Part shown: one piece after another, positions 25,395 to 33,742 of the stretch
Layout of the letters: each line of letters opens with the position of its first letter
Position numbering within the stretch: position 1 is the first letter of the stretch
From: an uncultured Pseudomonadota bacterium
GTDB taxonomy: Bacteria; Myxococcota_A; UBA9160; PR03
Assembly (NCBI GenBank): GCA_900696485.1
Contig: CAADGG010000078.1
Location: 1-64,000 of the forward strand
Length of the DNA: 64,000 nucleotides
Direction: 5' to 3'
The notes under the pieces: model-generated
What the model saw: the letters and a program-made list of their open reading frames with translations, nothing else
Told to the model about the DNA's origin: nothing
Databases searched by the model: none
Position numbers and translations under genes: made by a program

Positions 25395-26624
25395 CTACCC
25401 GAGGGCGCCGCGCTCGCGGAGCGCGGCGATCCGGGCCCCGTCGTAGCCGAGGACGTCGGCCAGCACCTCGTCGGTCTGCTGGCCGACGGTGGGCGCGCGT
25501 GCCGGCGGGACCGCCTCCTCGCCGAGGAAGCGCACCGGAAACGGCAGCAGATCCGCGCCGTGCTGCTCGTGCGGGTACCAGGGGAAGCGGGCCTGGAACT
25601 GCGGATCCTCCGCGATCGTCTTCGGCGTGTTGACCGGCGCGACCGGGAAATTGTGTTGGCCGCCGAGCGCGATCCAATCCGCCGTCGTACGCGTCTGGAA
25701 GATCGCCTGCAGCTCGCGCTGGAGCTCCCGGTTGCCGCGCGCGTGATCGGCGAACTTCGCGCCGGGCCAGCGTTCGAACAGCTCGGGCCGGCCGACGGCG
25801 TCGCAGAAGTGTCGCCAGAAGGCCTGCTCGCTGGCCATGAACAGGATGTGGCCGTCGAGACTGTCGTAGATCTGGTAGCGGACGCCCTCCCGCATGCCCG
25901 CCGTGCCGGGCGCGCGCCGCTCGTACCCATCGGCCTTGTTGCCGGTGACCTCCCGCTCGGGCCGCTCGTACGCTTTCCAGCTCTCGATGCGATACCAGTC
26001 CATGTACGCGGCCGCGTCGCTCTGGCCGATCTCGAGCGCGCAGCCCTCGCCGCTGGCGCGCGCGCGGATCACGGCGGCGAGGATGCCGAGCGCGCCGAGC
26101 AGCGGCCCGGCGTGCATGCCCATCGATGCGTGCTCCGGGATGAACGGCAGACCTTCTTCGTCGCGCGCGACGCCGACGATGCCGGCCCAGGTGTCGAAGG
26201 CGATGCCGTGTGCCGGCAGATCCCGGTACGGCCCGGTCATGCCGTAGCCGGAGACGTTGCAGAAGACGATGCGAGGCTGGAGTTCGCGGAGCCTCTCGTA
26301 GCCGAGCCCGCGCCGCGCCAGCGAGCCCGGGCGCATCGCCTCGACGACGACGTCCGCTCCGCGCACGAGATCCTCGTAGACGGCCACCGCCTCGGGCTGG
26401 CGCAGATCGAGCACGATCGAGCGTTTGCCGCGGTGCACGTGGAGGTGAAGCAGCGAGACGCCCTCGACGATCGGCCAGGTCATCTCGCGGATGTAGTCGC
26501 CTCCGGGCGTCTCCACCTTGATGACGTCGGCCCCCAGGTCGGCCAGATGCGTCGTGATCGCGCCCGGGCCGAGCAGCGAGGATTCGATCACACGCAGGCC
26601 GGCGAGCGGCGGCGGGCGACTCAT
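25395..26624 (-). CDS. CaiB/BaiF family CoA-transferase, catalytic Asp apparently replaced
   Basis: A 409-residue type III CoA-transferase-like protein, last gene of the acyl-CoA cluster. The Rossmann start L-R-V-I-E-S-S (10-16) and the V-V-V-E-A-M-R-P-G-S (92-101) and S-G-Y-G-M-T-G-P-Y blocks are present. Family members form an aspartyl-CoA intermediate on an Asp four residues before a G-M-H; here that position is H165 in P-E-H-A-S-M-G-M-H, whereas the sister gene at 28940 keeps D165. ATG 26624 overlaps the acyl-CoA dehydrogenase stop (ATGA). Confidence 0.82.
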   Translation of the reverse strand: MSRPPPLAGLRVIESSLLGPGAITTHLADLGADVIKVETPGGDYIREMTWPIVEGVSLLHLHVHRGKRSIVLDLRQPEAVAVYEDLVRGADVVVEAMRPGSLARRGLGYERLRELQPRIVFCNVSGYGMTGPYRDLPAHGIAFDTWAGIVGVARDEEGLPFIPEHASMGMHAGPLLGALGILAAVIRARASGEGCALEIGQSDAAAYMDWYRIESWKAYERPEREVTGNKADGYERRAPGTAGMREGVRYQIYDSLDGHILFMASEQAFWRHFCDAVGRPELFERWPGAKFADHARGNRELQRELQAIFQTRTTADWIALGGQHNFPVAPVNTPKTIAEDPQFQARFPWYPHEQHGADLLPFPVRFLGEEAVPPARAPTVGQQTDEVLADVLGYDGARIAALRERGALG

Positions 26625-27793
26625 GACCCCGACCGGAACGGCTGGTCGCCGTCGAGGATCGCGCTGGCGATTCGTTCCTCCAGCAGCTTTGCGTCCCACC
26701 AGGTGATCTGGAGCTGCTTGGCGCGGCGGAAATAGAGCTGGATGTCGTACTCGAGGGTGAAGCCGACGCCGCCCCAGACCTGCTGACACATGGCCGTGAC
26801 GTCGCGCCAGGTCTGGCACGCGAACAGCTTCGCCATCGGGGCGAGCCGGGCGGTCGAGCGGCCCTCGGCCCGCGCCCAGGCGGCCTCGTAGACGAGCATC
26901 TTGCCGCCGTCGACGGCGGTGGCGGCGTCGGCCAGATAGTGCGCGATGGCCTGGAAGGCGCCGAGCGGCTTGTCGAACTGCTCGCGGTCCTTGGCGTACT
27001 GGACGGTGATCTCGAGCGCTCGCTCGGCGCCGCCCATCGCCAGCGCCGCCAGCAGCACGACGCCGTCGAGCAGCACGCGGTTCCACGTCGTCCAGCCGCT
27101 TCCGGCGTCGCCGATGCGCGCCGCCGCCGGCACGCGGACGTCGTCGAGGCGCAGCTCGTACTGCGTGTCCGACGCCAGGCTCCGCTGCTGCGTCAACGTG
27201 ACGCCGGGCGCCTGCGGGTCGACGAGGAAGAGATCGATCGCGTCGTCCTCGGGACCGGTGCGCGCCAGGACCAGCAGCCGCGTCGCCGCGCTGGCGAACG
27301 GCACGTGGCGCTTGATCCCGCGCAACACGAAGTCGCCGTTCGCCGCATCGGCCCCGAGCCGTGCCTGTTCGGCGCGGAGCTGGACGCCGCGCGGCCCGAA
27401 GCCGCCGTCTGGTTCGATCCAGGCCGGGGTCAGGATCGCCTCCCCCGACGCGATGCGCGGTAGCCAGCTCCGCTGCAGCGCGTCCCCGCCCGCAGCGAGC
27501 AGCACGCCGGCGCCGAGCACGGCGCTGGCGAAGTGCGGGGACGGGGCGAGCGACCGGCCGAACTCCTCGTACACGATCGCGGCGTCGAGGAAGCTCATGC
27601 CGGCGCCGCCGTGCGACTCGGGGATCAGGAGTCCGGTGATGCCGGTTTCCGCCAACTGCTTCCAGAACGCGGCCGGAAACCCCGTCGGGTCGTCCTCCAT
27701 CTTTCGCACGACGTCGAGCGACGCATGCTCCGCGCAGACGCGCCGCACGGTTTCGCGCAGCAGGTGCTGCTCGTCGTTGAACTCCAGATCCAT
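26621..27793 (-). CDS. Acyl-CoA dehydrogenase, FadE28-like subunit
   Basis: A 390-residue FAD-dependent acyl-CoA dehydrogenase with the three ACAD regions. The C-terminal G-G-V-G-F-T-L-E-Y-D-I-Q-L-Y-F-R-R segment, in place of the usual Y-E-G-T, is typical of the FadE28-type subunits of heterotetrameric steroid side-chain dehydrogenases, and the canonical catalytic Glu is not seen. GAGGAG lies 6 bases before ATG 27793. The stop overlaps the CaiB start; the MaoC genes lie just upstream. It may pair with the second ACAD at 30124. Confidence 0.85.
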   Translation of the reverse strand: MDLEFNDEQHLLRETVRRVCAEHASLDVVRKMEDDPTGFPAAFWKQLAETGITGLLIPESHGGAGMSFLDAAIVYEEFGRSLAPSPHFASAVLGAGVLLAAGGDALQRSWLPRIASGEAILTPAWIEPDGGFGPRGVQLRAEQARLGADAANGDFVLRGIKRHVPFASAATRLLVLARTGPEDDAIDLFLVDPQAPGVTLTQQRSLASDTQYELRLDDVRVPAAARIGDAGSGWTTWNRVLLDGVVLLAALAMGGAERALEITVQYAKDREQFDKPLGAFQAIAHYLADAATAVDGGKMLVYEAAWARAEGRSTARLAPMAKLFACQTWRDVTAMCQQVWGGVGFTLEYDIQLYFRRAKQLQITWWDAKLLEERIASAILDGDQPFRSGS

Positions 27794-27851
27794 ATCGCAC
27801 TCCTCGCTCCGGCCGGGATCCGACGCCGGATCCGAGCGCCGGGCGCTTCGT

Positions 27852-28337
27852 TCAGGGCCTCCAGTCCGTTCCCTGGCGACGCCACGGGTTGTCGCTCGCG
27901 GTGCACGGCAGGGCCACGCGAGCGCGACACTCCGTGCACACGCGATCGTCGACGCTGACGCGCAGCGTGAGCTCCGCCCAGCCGCAGCCGACGTCGTCGG
28001 TCGAGACGCTCTCGACGGCTCCGCGGAAGACCATGCGATCGCCCGGGAAGATCGAGTCGCGCATCCGGAACTGCATCCGGCCCAGCCGTCCGGTGGGTCC
28101 CGTCCAGTCGCTGATGTAGCGCTCGTACCAGGCGGCCAGGTTCGGCGTGTTGAGGAAGATGTCTCGAACCCCGTTGCGTTGCTGCGCGAAGTCCTTGTCG
28201 TGGTGCATCGGCCGCCAGTCGCGGCTCGCGAGGGCGCCGAGCACGACGGTCGTCGCGCAGACGTCGACGGCCAGTTCGGGCAGGGCCTGGCCGGGCGCGA
28301 CGTCGTCGAGGGTGAGGCGCGCGTCGGGGTTGCTCAC
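27852..28337 (-). CDS. MaoC-like hydratase, catalytic half
   Basis: A 161-residue hot-dog protein that would hydrate enoyl-CoA. It keeps a dyad as in (R)-hydratases: D40 and H45 in S-R-D40-W-R-P-M-H45-H-D. GTG at 28337, with GGAGG upstream, overlaps the TGA of the sister gene (GTGA). Together the two small proteins look like a split double-hot-dog hydratase, as in ChsH1-ChsH2, in which only one half is catalytic. The next gene downstream is the FadE28-like dehydrogenase after 58 bases. Confidence 0.82.
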   Translation of the reverse strand: MSNPDARLTLDDVAPGQALPELAVDVCATTVVLGALASRDWRPMHHDKDFAQQRNGVRDIFLNTPNLAAWYERYISDWTGPTGRLGRMQFRMRDSIFPGDRMVFRGAVESVSTDDVGCGWAELTLRVSVDDRVCTECRARVALPCTASDNPWRRQGTDWRP

Positions 28338-28843
28338 GAGTCCCTCCGGTATCCGAAGCCGGTGTAGGTCTCGGTGCCGACCCAGTCGCCGCGCTGGTTG
28401 ACCGACTCGACGTCGATGACCCAGAAGCGCCCGAGCCCGAGTTTGGTGCGCTTGGGCTCGGAGACCGAGCGCAGGACCTGCCACGTGACGAGCCGGTCCC
28501 CCGGCCGGACCGGTGCGCCGAACACGAGCGTGTTGTCGGTCATCACGGCTTCCGGCAGGCCCAACTGCTCCTTCAAATCGAAATGGACCTGCAACGGTTG
28601 CTCGGTCCCGGTCCGGTCCGGCGCCCAGGCATGCGGCCGGAACCAGACCGACAGCATCGTCGGCGGCGCGATCCAGCCCCCCGTGAGCCGCCGTGCGACC
28701 GCTTCGTCCCAGAACAGCGGGTTGCCGTTCTCGACCGACGCACAGCTGGTGAAGATGTAGCCGCGTTCGACCTCGAACTCCCCCGCCTGCTCATAGCGGC
28801 GCTGGCCGATCCACTCCCGTACCTGTTCGGGCAACTCCGACAT
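28334..28843 (-). CDS. MaoC N-terminal (FAS1-like) dehydratase domain protein, non-catalytic half
   Basis: A 169-residue hot-dog protein of the N-terminal MaoC type. The active-site segment reads A-S-V-E-N-G-N-P-L-F-W-D-E, without the Asp-His dyad, which is usual for the structural half of such heterodimers. ATG 28843 has GGAGGAG 8 bases upstream; that site lies directly beside a palindromic repeat. Its TGA overlaps the GTG of the catalytic partner. No DUF35 extension, unlike mycobacterial ChsH2. Confidence 0.8.
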   Translation of the reverse strand: MSELPEQVREWIGQRRYEQAGEFEVERGYIFTSCASVENGNPLFWDEAVARRLTGGWIAPPTMLSVWFRPHAWAPDRTGTEQPLQVHFDLKEQLGLPEAVMTDNTLVFGAPVRPGDRLVTWQVLRSVSEPKRTKLGLGRFWVIDVESVNQRGDWVGTETYTGFGYRRDS

Positions 28844-28854
28844 GCGATCTCCTC

Positions 28855-28937
28855 CGTCAAGAAAGGGGTCGGGTTGGATTCGTCAACTTTTCCCATCGGG
28901 AAAAGTTGACGAATCCAACCCGACCCCTTTCTTGACG
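28855..28937. repeat. 83-bp perfect palindrome, copy 3 of 4
   Basis: Perfect 40-base arms (28855-28894 and 28898-28937) around the loop ATC. It begins 2 bases after the stop codon of the CaiB gene (28940-28942) and ends at the ribosome-binding site of the MaoC-like gene, so it fills an intercistronic gap inside an apparent operon. The hairpin could stabilise the upstream mRNA or reduce read-through to the downstream genes. Arm sequence agrees with copy 1 base for base. Confidence 0.95.
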
Positions 28938-28939
28938 CG

Positions 28940-30109
28940 TCACGCGATGGCTCCGTCGTGGCGGAGGGTGGCGATGTGCTCGGGGGGGACGCCGGCCTCG
29001 CGGAGCAGGGCGTCGGTATCCGTGCTGGCGGCGTCCCGAACGCGAGCGGTGTCGGAGGGCGGCGTCTGGCCCGCCAGGATCGGGCCGACCTGACGGATGC
29101 GGCCGTGGACGGGGTGCTCGGCGTCGCCGAACGCGCGGCGGGCCGCGAAGCCGGGATCCGCGGTCACTTCGGCCACGCTGAGCACCGGCGCGACGCAGGC
29201 ATTGCCGGGCCCGAGTTCGGCGACCCAGGCATCGCGGTCGCGGCGCGCGAAGCCGGCCGCCAGCGCGGCGCGTAGCTCGTCCTGGCGCTCGTCATCGAGT
29301 TGATGCGGGATCCAGCGCTCGAGCCCCAGTCCCTTGCACAGGTTGGCGAAGAAGGCCGGCTCGATCGCCGCGACGGCCAGCCAGCGTCCGTCCGCACAGC
29401 GATAGACGTCGTAGCAGGCGTAGCGGCCGGTCAGCAGATCGCTGCCCGGGCCGGGTTCGACGCCGGTGGCGAGATGCTCGTCGGCCGGCAGGGCCATCAG
29501 CGACAGCACGCCGTCGGCGACCGACACGTCCAGGTGTTCGCCGTGGCCCGTCGCAACGCGCCGCAGCAGCGCGGCGAGGATCGCGAGTGCGGCGTGCATG
29601 CCGCCGGCTGCCGCGTCGGCGATCGTCGCTCCGGGCAGCGCCGGCCCGCCGTCGGGCCGGCGTCCGGAGCAGCCGAGGTATCCGCCGACGGCCAGGTAAT
29701 CGAGATCGTGCCCGGCCCACTGCGCGCGCGGACCGTCCTGGCCGTAGCCGGTCGTCGAGCAGTAGACGATTCGCGGGTTGCGCGCGGCGACGGCATCGAA
29801 GTCGACGCCGAGGCGCGTGGCGACACCGGGGCGGAAGCTCTCGATCACGACGTCGGCGCGGCCGGCGAGCGCGAAGAACGCCTCGCGGCCGGACGGCGCC
29901 TTCAGGTCGATGCGGGCGCGGAGCCAGCCGCGCCCGGCGCCGTAGGCCCACCAGGCCGGTTCGATCTGGAGGCCGGCGTGTCGCGGTGGCACGCCGATCT
30001 TGATGATGCGCGCGCCGTAGTCCGCGAGGATCCGGGCGCAGCGCGTGCCGGGGCCGACCGTCGAGAGGTCGAGCACCGTGACGTCGCGGAGCGCGGGAGG
30101 TTGGGACAT
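28940..30109 (-). CDS. CaiB/BaiF family CoA-transferase
   Basis: A 389-residue type III CoA-transferase or racemase. Catalytic D165 is in I-A-D-A-A-A-G-G-M-H, the block D-V-V-I-E-S-F-R-P-G-V (86-96) and G-Y-G-Q-D-G-P are intact, and H134-D-L-D-Y-L-A resembles the racemase His. It may transfer CoA to the carboxylated substrate of the cluster or epimerise a methyl-branched acyl-CoA. ATG 30109. The acyl-CoA dehydrogenase lies 14 bases upstream and a palindromic repeat follows its stop directly. Confidence 0.85.
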   Translation of the reverse strand: MSQPPALRDVTVLDLSTVGPGTRCARILADYGARIIKIGVPPRHAGLQIEPAWWAYGAGRGWLRARIDLKAPSGREAFFALAGRADVVIESFRPGVATRLGVDFDAVAARNPRIVYCSTTGYGQDGPRAQWAGHDLDYLAVGGYLGCSGRRPDGGPALPGATIADAAAGGMHAALAILAALLRRVATGHGEHLDVSVADGVLSLMALPADEHLATGVEPGPGSDLLTGRYACYDVYRCADGRWLAVAAIEPAFFANLCKGLGLERWIPHQLDDERQDELRAALAAGFARRDRDAWVAELGPGNACVAPVLSVAEVTADPGFAARRAFGDAEHPVHGRIRQVGPILAGQTPPSDTARVRDAASTDTDALLREAGVPPEHIATLRHDGAIA

Positions 30110-30123
30110 CGGCAGGTCCCGGT

Positions 30124-31308
30124 TCAGAAGTTCTTCGGCAACCCGAGCTTGCGTCGGGCGATGATGTTCTTCTGGATCTCGCTGGCGCCGCCGCCGATCG
30201 TGTCGATCACCGAGTAGCGGTACGACATCTCCGGGCGTCCGCGCATCGGCGCCTCGCTCGTGTGCACGCGCAGCTGGGCGCCCGGTCCGGCCAGATCGAC
30301 CATCGCGTTGCCGACCCGCTGCGAGAGCTGCGTCGCGAATAGCTTGTACTCGCTCGCCTCGATCGTCGGCGGCTTGCTGGTCACGTGGCGTGCCGCCGCG
30401 AGGAACCGCAGCCCCAGCACACGCGCCACCTCGCACTGCGTGGCGAGCTGCGCGATCCGGCTGCGGACGTGCGGATCGCGCCGCACCGGCTCGCCGTCGA
30501 GCGTGGCGCCGCGTATCCAATCGATCAGTTCCTCGAGCCGCTGCTCGGTCGGCGAGAACGTGAACATCGTGAAGCGCTCGAGGTCGAGGGCTTCCGAGAT
30601 GTACCGGAAACCGGCACCCAGCTCGCCGACGCGGTAGTCGTCGGGCACGAACACGCCATCGAAGAACACCGTGTTCGTGATCTCGTCGCCGATCGTCGGC
30701 ATCGGCTGGACGGTGAGGCCGGGATGCTTCATCGGGATCAGGAACAGGCTGATCCCGTCGTGCTTGGGCGCCTCCGGATCGGTCCGGGCGCCGACCCAGT
30801 ACCAGTCGGCGAAGTGCGCCGAGGTCGTCCAGACCTTCTGGCCGTCGAGCCGCCATCCGTCGCCCTCGCGCACGGCGCGCAGCTGGATGTTCGCGGCGTC
30901 GGATCCGGCCTGCGGCTCGCTGTAGCCCACGGCGAACTCGATCTCCCCGCGGATGATCTGCGGCAGGAACTCCCGCTTCAACTTCTCCGAACCGTGTCGG
31001 ATCAGCGTCTTGCCGACGATCCCGACGCCCTTGCCGATCTGGGGGCAGCCGCGCCGCGCCAGCGCTTCGTTGAGGAGGTACTCGTAGATGCCGGGTCGTT
31101 CCTGCCCGCCGTACTCCTTGGGCCAGGTCATGCCGAGCCAGCCGCGCGCCGAGAGCCGTTTCATGAACGCGCGGCGCGCCGGCGTATCGACGATCTGCGC
31201 CATGTTCTCGCGCGTGACGTCGGCGACGTCGGGGGTCGCGTGCTCGTCGAGGAAGCGTTCGACCTCCGCCGCGAACGCCTGCTCCTCGGAGCTGAAGGTG
31301 AAGTCCAC
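30124..31308 (-). CDS. Acyl-CoA dehydrogenase, FadE29/FadE26-like subunit
   Basis: A 394-residue ACAD. The FAD/substrate segment F-A-V-G-Y-S-E-P-Q-A-G-S-D and the W-T-T-S-A-H-F-A-D block are typical; the C-terminus has D-T-I-G-G-G-A-S-E-I-Q-K-N, where the canonical Glu of Y-E-G-T is Gly. This pattern is found in steroid-degrading alpha2beta2 dehydrogenases. GTG 31308 has GGGAGGG 8 bases before it. It is the first gene of the minus-strand operon and is divergent from the SDR gene across a palindromic operator. Confidence 0.86.
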   Translation of the reverse strand: MDFTFSSEEQAFAAEVERFLDEHATPDVADVTRENMAQIVDTPARRAFMKRLSARGWLGMTWPKEYGGQERPGIYEYLLNEALARRGCPQIGKGVGIVGKTLIRHGSEKLKREFLPQIIRGEIEFAVGYSEPQAGSDAANIQLRAVREGDGWRLDGQKVWTTSAHFADWYWVGARTDPEAPKHDGISLFLIPMKHPGLTVQPMPTIGDEITNTVFFDGVFVPDDYRVGELGAGFRYISEALDLERFTMFTFSPTEQRLEELIDWIRGATLDGEPVRRDPHVRSRIAQLATQCEVARVLGLRFLAAARHVTSKPPTIEASEYKLFATQLSQRVGNAMVDLAGPGAQLRVHTSEAPMRGRPEMSYRYSVIDTIGGGASEIQKNIIARRKLGLPKNF

Positions 31309-31374
31309 GCCGCGCCCTCCCGGCCTGGGAGCAAAGCCGCTCACGAGGCCCCCGATCGATGCCGGTACGATATA

Positions 31375-31391
31375 CGATACGCCTCGTATTG
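31375..31391. promoter_or_regulatory. Palindromic operator between divergent catabolic genes
   Basis: The sequence ATACG-CCT-CGTAT (31377-31389) is an exact inverted repeat, extended to 17 bases with one mismatch pair. It lies in the AT-richest patch of the region, with TACGATATACGATAC running into it and -10-like TACAAT on the minus strand. It sits 66 bases from the dehydrogenase start and 80 from the SDR start. Length and symmetry suit a TetR- or GntR-type repressor; none is encoded next to it. Confidence 0.55.
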
Positions 31392-31470
31392 TAAATGAGG
31401 CGACCCCTCCCGCCGGCCCGATGCCGGGGCCGGACGGCCTCGAGTACTCTGCCCGGCACGGGAGGATCCG

Positions 31471-32454
31471 ATGGACACGTTCCGCGGCAAGATCGCCGTC
31501 GTCACCGGCGGCGGCACCGGCATGGGGCGCGAGCTGGCCAAGCAGCTCGCCACCGAAGGCTGCCACGTCGCCCTGTGCGACGTCTCGGCCGAATCCATGG
31601 CCGAGACGAAGGCGCAGTGCGAACGCGCCGCTCCCTCCGGAACGCGGGTGTCGACGCACCACTGTGACGTCTCCGAAGAGCCGCAGGTCGAGGCCTTCCG
31701 GGATGCCGTCCGGGCGGCCCACGCGACCGACTGCGTCCACCTGCTGTTCAACAATGCCGGCATCGGCGGCGGTGGCAGCTTCGTGACCGACGACCGCGCC
31801 GACTGGGACAAGACGTTCGCCGTGTGCTGGAACGGCGTCTACTACTGCACGCGCGCCTTTCTCCCGCTGTTGATCGCGAGTCCGGACGCGCACCTGGTCA
31901 ACACCAGCTCGGTGAACGGCTTCTGGGCGAGCCTCGGACCGCTGGTGCCGCACACCGCCTACAGCGCGGCCAAGTTCGCGGTGAAGGGCTTCTCCGAGGC
32001 GTTGATCGCAGACCTGCGCCTGCACGCGCCGCACGTGAAGGTTTCCGTCGTGATGCCGGGCCACGTCGGGACCTCGATCGTGACGAACAGCGCGGTCGTG
32101 CTCGGCCGGCCGAGTCCGAAGGAGATGACCACGGCGGATCTCGCACCGATCCGCGAGCGGATGAAGGCGCGCGGGCTGCCCGTCGACGCGATTTCCGACG
32201 ACCTGATCCGCGCCGGCCTGCAGCAGATGGCCGACGATTTTCGCGACAAGGCCCCGCTGACGGCCGCGGCCGCCACGGCCCTCATCCTCGACGGCGTTCG
32301 CCGCGGTGCGTGGCGGATCCTGGTGGGGGAGGATGCCCACGAACTCGACCGCCTGGTGCGCGCGGACCCGGAGGCCGCCTACGAGCCGTCTTTCGTGACC
32401 CAGATCCAAGGCCGCGGCCTCTTCCACGGGATGCTCGCACCGGGCAGCGGGTGA
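31471..32454 (+). CDS. Short-chain dehydrogenase/reductase
   Basis: A 327-residue classical SDR, longer than usual (about 250) because of a C-terminal extension. NAD(P) site T12-G-G-G-T-G-M-G19, N94-N-A-G97, catalytic S146/S147, Y164 and K168. GGAGG precedes ATG 31471. It probably oxidises a hydroxyacyl-CoA or hydroxysteroid in the pathway encoded on the opposite strand and is likely co-regulated through the shared operator. Confidence 0.87.
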   Translation: MDTFRGKIAVVTGGGTGMGRELAKQLATEGCHVALCDVSAESMAETKAQCERAAPSGTRVSTHHCDVSEEPQVEAFRDAVRAAHATDCVHLLFNNAGIGGGGSFVTDDRADWDKTFAVCWNGVYYCTRAFLPLLIASPDAHLVNTSSVNGFWASLGPLVPHTAYSAAKFAVKGFSEALIADLRLHAPHVKVSVVMPGHVGTSIVTNSAVVLGRPSPKEMTTADLAPIRERMKARGLPVDAISDDLIRAGLQQMADDFRDKAPLTAAAATALILDGVRRGAWRILVGEDAHELDRLVRADPEAAYEPSFVTQIQGRGLFHGMLAPGSG

Positions 32455-32833
32455 GCGAAGGCGTTCCCCTCCCGGTGTCGCGCAATCCGAGTTCCGCCGC
32501 ACGGCCGGCGCGACGGCGGGAGACGGTTGGGAAGGGTTTTTCTCCTTCGTGGAACAGGATTTCCACGAAACTCTTTGCTGGGAAGGGCGATCTCCCGTCC
32601 CGGTTCGCACCGGACCTCATGGATTCCGAGGACTTGCCGGGCGCAGCGCCGATCCGCGATCCCCGGAGTCGATCCTGCATGAAATCTCGCCGAGTGCTCT
32701 CGACGGCTGGTTCGTGGAGGCGCCGGCGGAATCATTCGCCGCGCAACGCCGAGCCGGTTTTGCGAAGACCGGGTTTCGCGAGGACCGGTGCTCGGATGGC
32801 CGGCCCTCGGGACCCTCGGGAAGGAGGTCGATC
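32455..32833. other. Gene-free leader upstream of a PEP-CTERM gene, with hairpin
   Basis: About 380 bases. A 9-base inverted repeat (TTCGTGGAA, six bases, TTCCACGAA) spans 32546-32569, and the segment around it is bracketed by a direct repeat TGGGAAGGG (32528-32536 and 32579-32587). Near 32755-32795 there are loose repeats of CCGGTTTTGCGAAGA. The hairpin has no T-run, so it is unlikely to be a simple terminator for the SDR gene. Confidence 0.45.
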
Positions 32834-33613
32834 ATGGCGATCACGGGCAGGTTCTCGGGGTTCTCGTGGTTGTTGGCGACGGCGTGCCTGGTGCTCGGCG
32901 GGTCTGCCAGCGCGGGGCCGTTCGCGGGTGGTGAGTTCGGCTTCAAGCTGGGCGCTCTGCCGGAGCTGACAGTTCCGATCACGCAGGGTTTCACCACCAG
33001 TGGCGGCGGCGTGACGGCCACCAGCACCGGCGCGATCTCCGGGGTCGTCGTTCATCCCGGCCTCACCAATGCGCCACCGATCACGCGTTTCGAGATGGTT
33101 GTGACCGGCAACCAGACTGGTTCCCTCGTGCCGGCGGCCGGCACGGCCGCGAACCCGCTCGGTCTCCAAGGCGCCCTGCTCGCGCCCGGTTACGGCGGCT
33201 ACGTGACGCTCCTGGGCGTCCCGCTCACACCCGTCGGTGTTCCCGGCGCGACGTTCAACACCTCGCGCGGCGGCGGCACCGTCGTCGCCTTCACCGGCGC
33301 CGGCTGGACGACCGGCACCGTGATGGTGACGCTCCCGAGCACGACGATCGCCGGCGCGACGGGACAGCCGCCGGGAGTCGTGACGGCGGCCGGTACGAAC
33401 ATGCTGGTCGGCGGCGTCGGGCAGATCACGTTCATCAGCCCGCTGCTGATCCGCACGAACCTGGCGGGGGACTTGCCGAGCTTCGCCCGGCTGACGCTGA
33501 CGTTCGTGCCGGAGCCCGGCTCGCTGCTGCTGATCGGCGCGGGCACGACCGGCCTCGCCGTGTACGGTCGCCGGCGGGCGGCCAACGCGGTGCGCGGGCG
33601 GCGGTCGCCCTGA
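32834..33613 (+). CDS. PEP-CTERM sorting domain protein
   Basis: A 259-residue exported protein. Signal peptide to about residue 27 (S-A-S-A), a Gly/Thr-rich body, then the exosortase recognition tail: V-P-E-P-G-S (225-230), a hydrophobic helix and Y-G-R-R-R. Such proteins are cleaved by an exosortase and linked to extracellular polysaccharide; no exosortase gene is in the window. ATG 32834 with AAGGAGG 6 bases upstream. Its partner at 39724 has the same tail. Confidence 0.85.
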   Translation: MAITGRFSGFSWLLATACLVLGGSASAGPFAGGEFGFKLGALPELTVPITQGFTTSGGGVTATSTGAISGVVVHPGLTNAPPITRFEMVVTGNQTGSLVPAAGTAANPLGLQGALLAPGYGGYVTLLGVPLTPVGVPGATFNTSRGGGTVVAFTGAGWTTGTVMVTLPSTTIAGATGQPPGVVTAAGTNMLVGGVGQITFISPLLIRTNLAGDLPSFARLTLTFVPEPGSLLLIGAGTTGLAVYGRRRAANAVRGRRSP

Positions 33614-33742
33614 GTCCGCAGTCGTCTCGAGGCCGGGCCTGACGACGGCTCGGTCGCCGGCGTCCCGCTCTCGGCGCGGCCGAGCGGGAGGGGCCGCCGG
33701 GCCCCACCGCTCCCCGGCTCGCGTCGCTCGCGCGCGCGGCAA

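Noticed and set aside
28583..28909. Plus-strand frame ending in the repeat-derived peptide
   Set aside because: Antisense to the MaoC-like gene; it ends in the repeat only because every palindrome copy carries the same stop in that frame.
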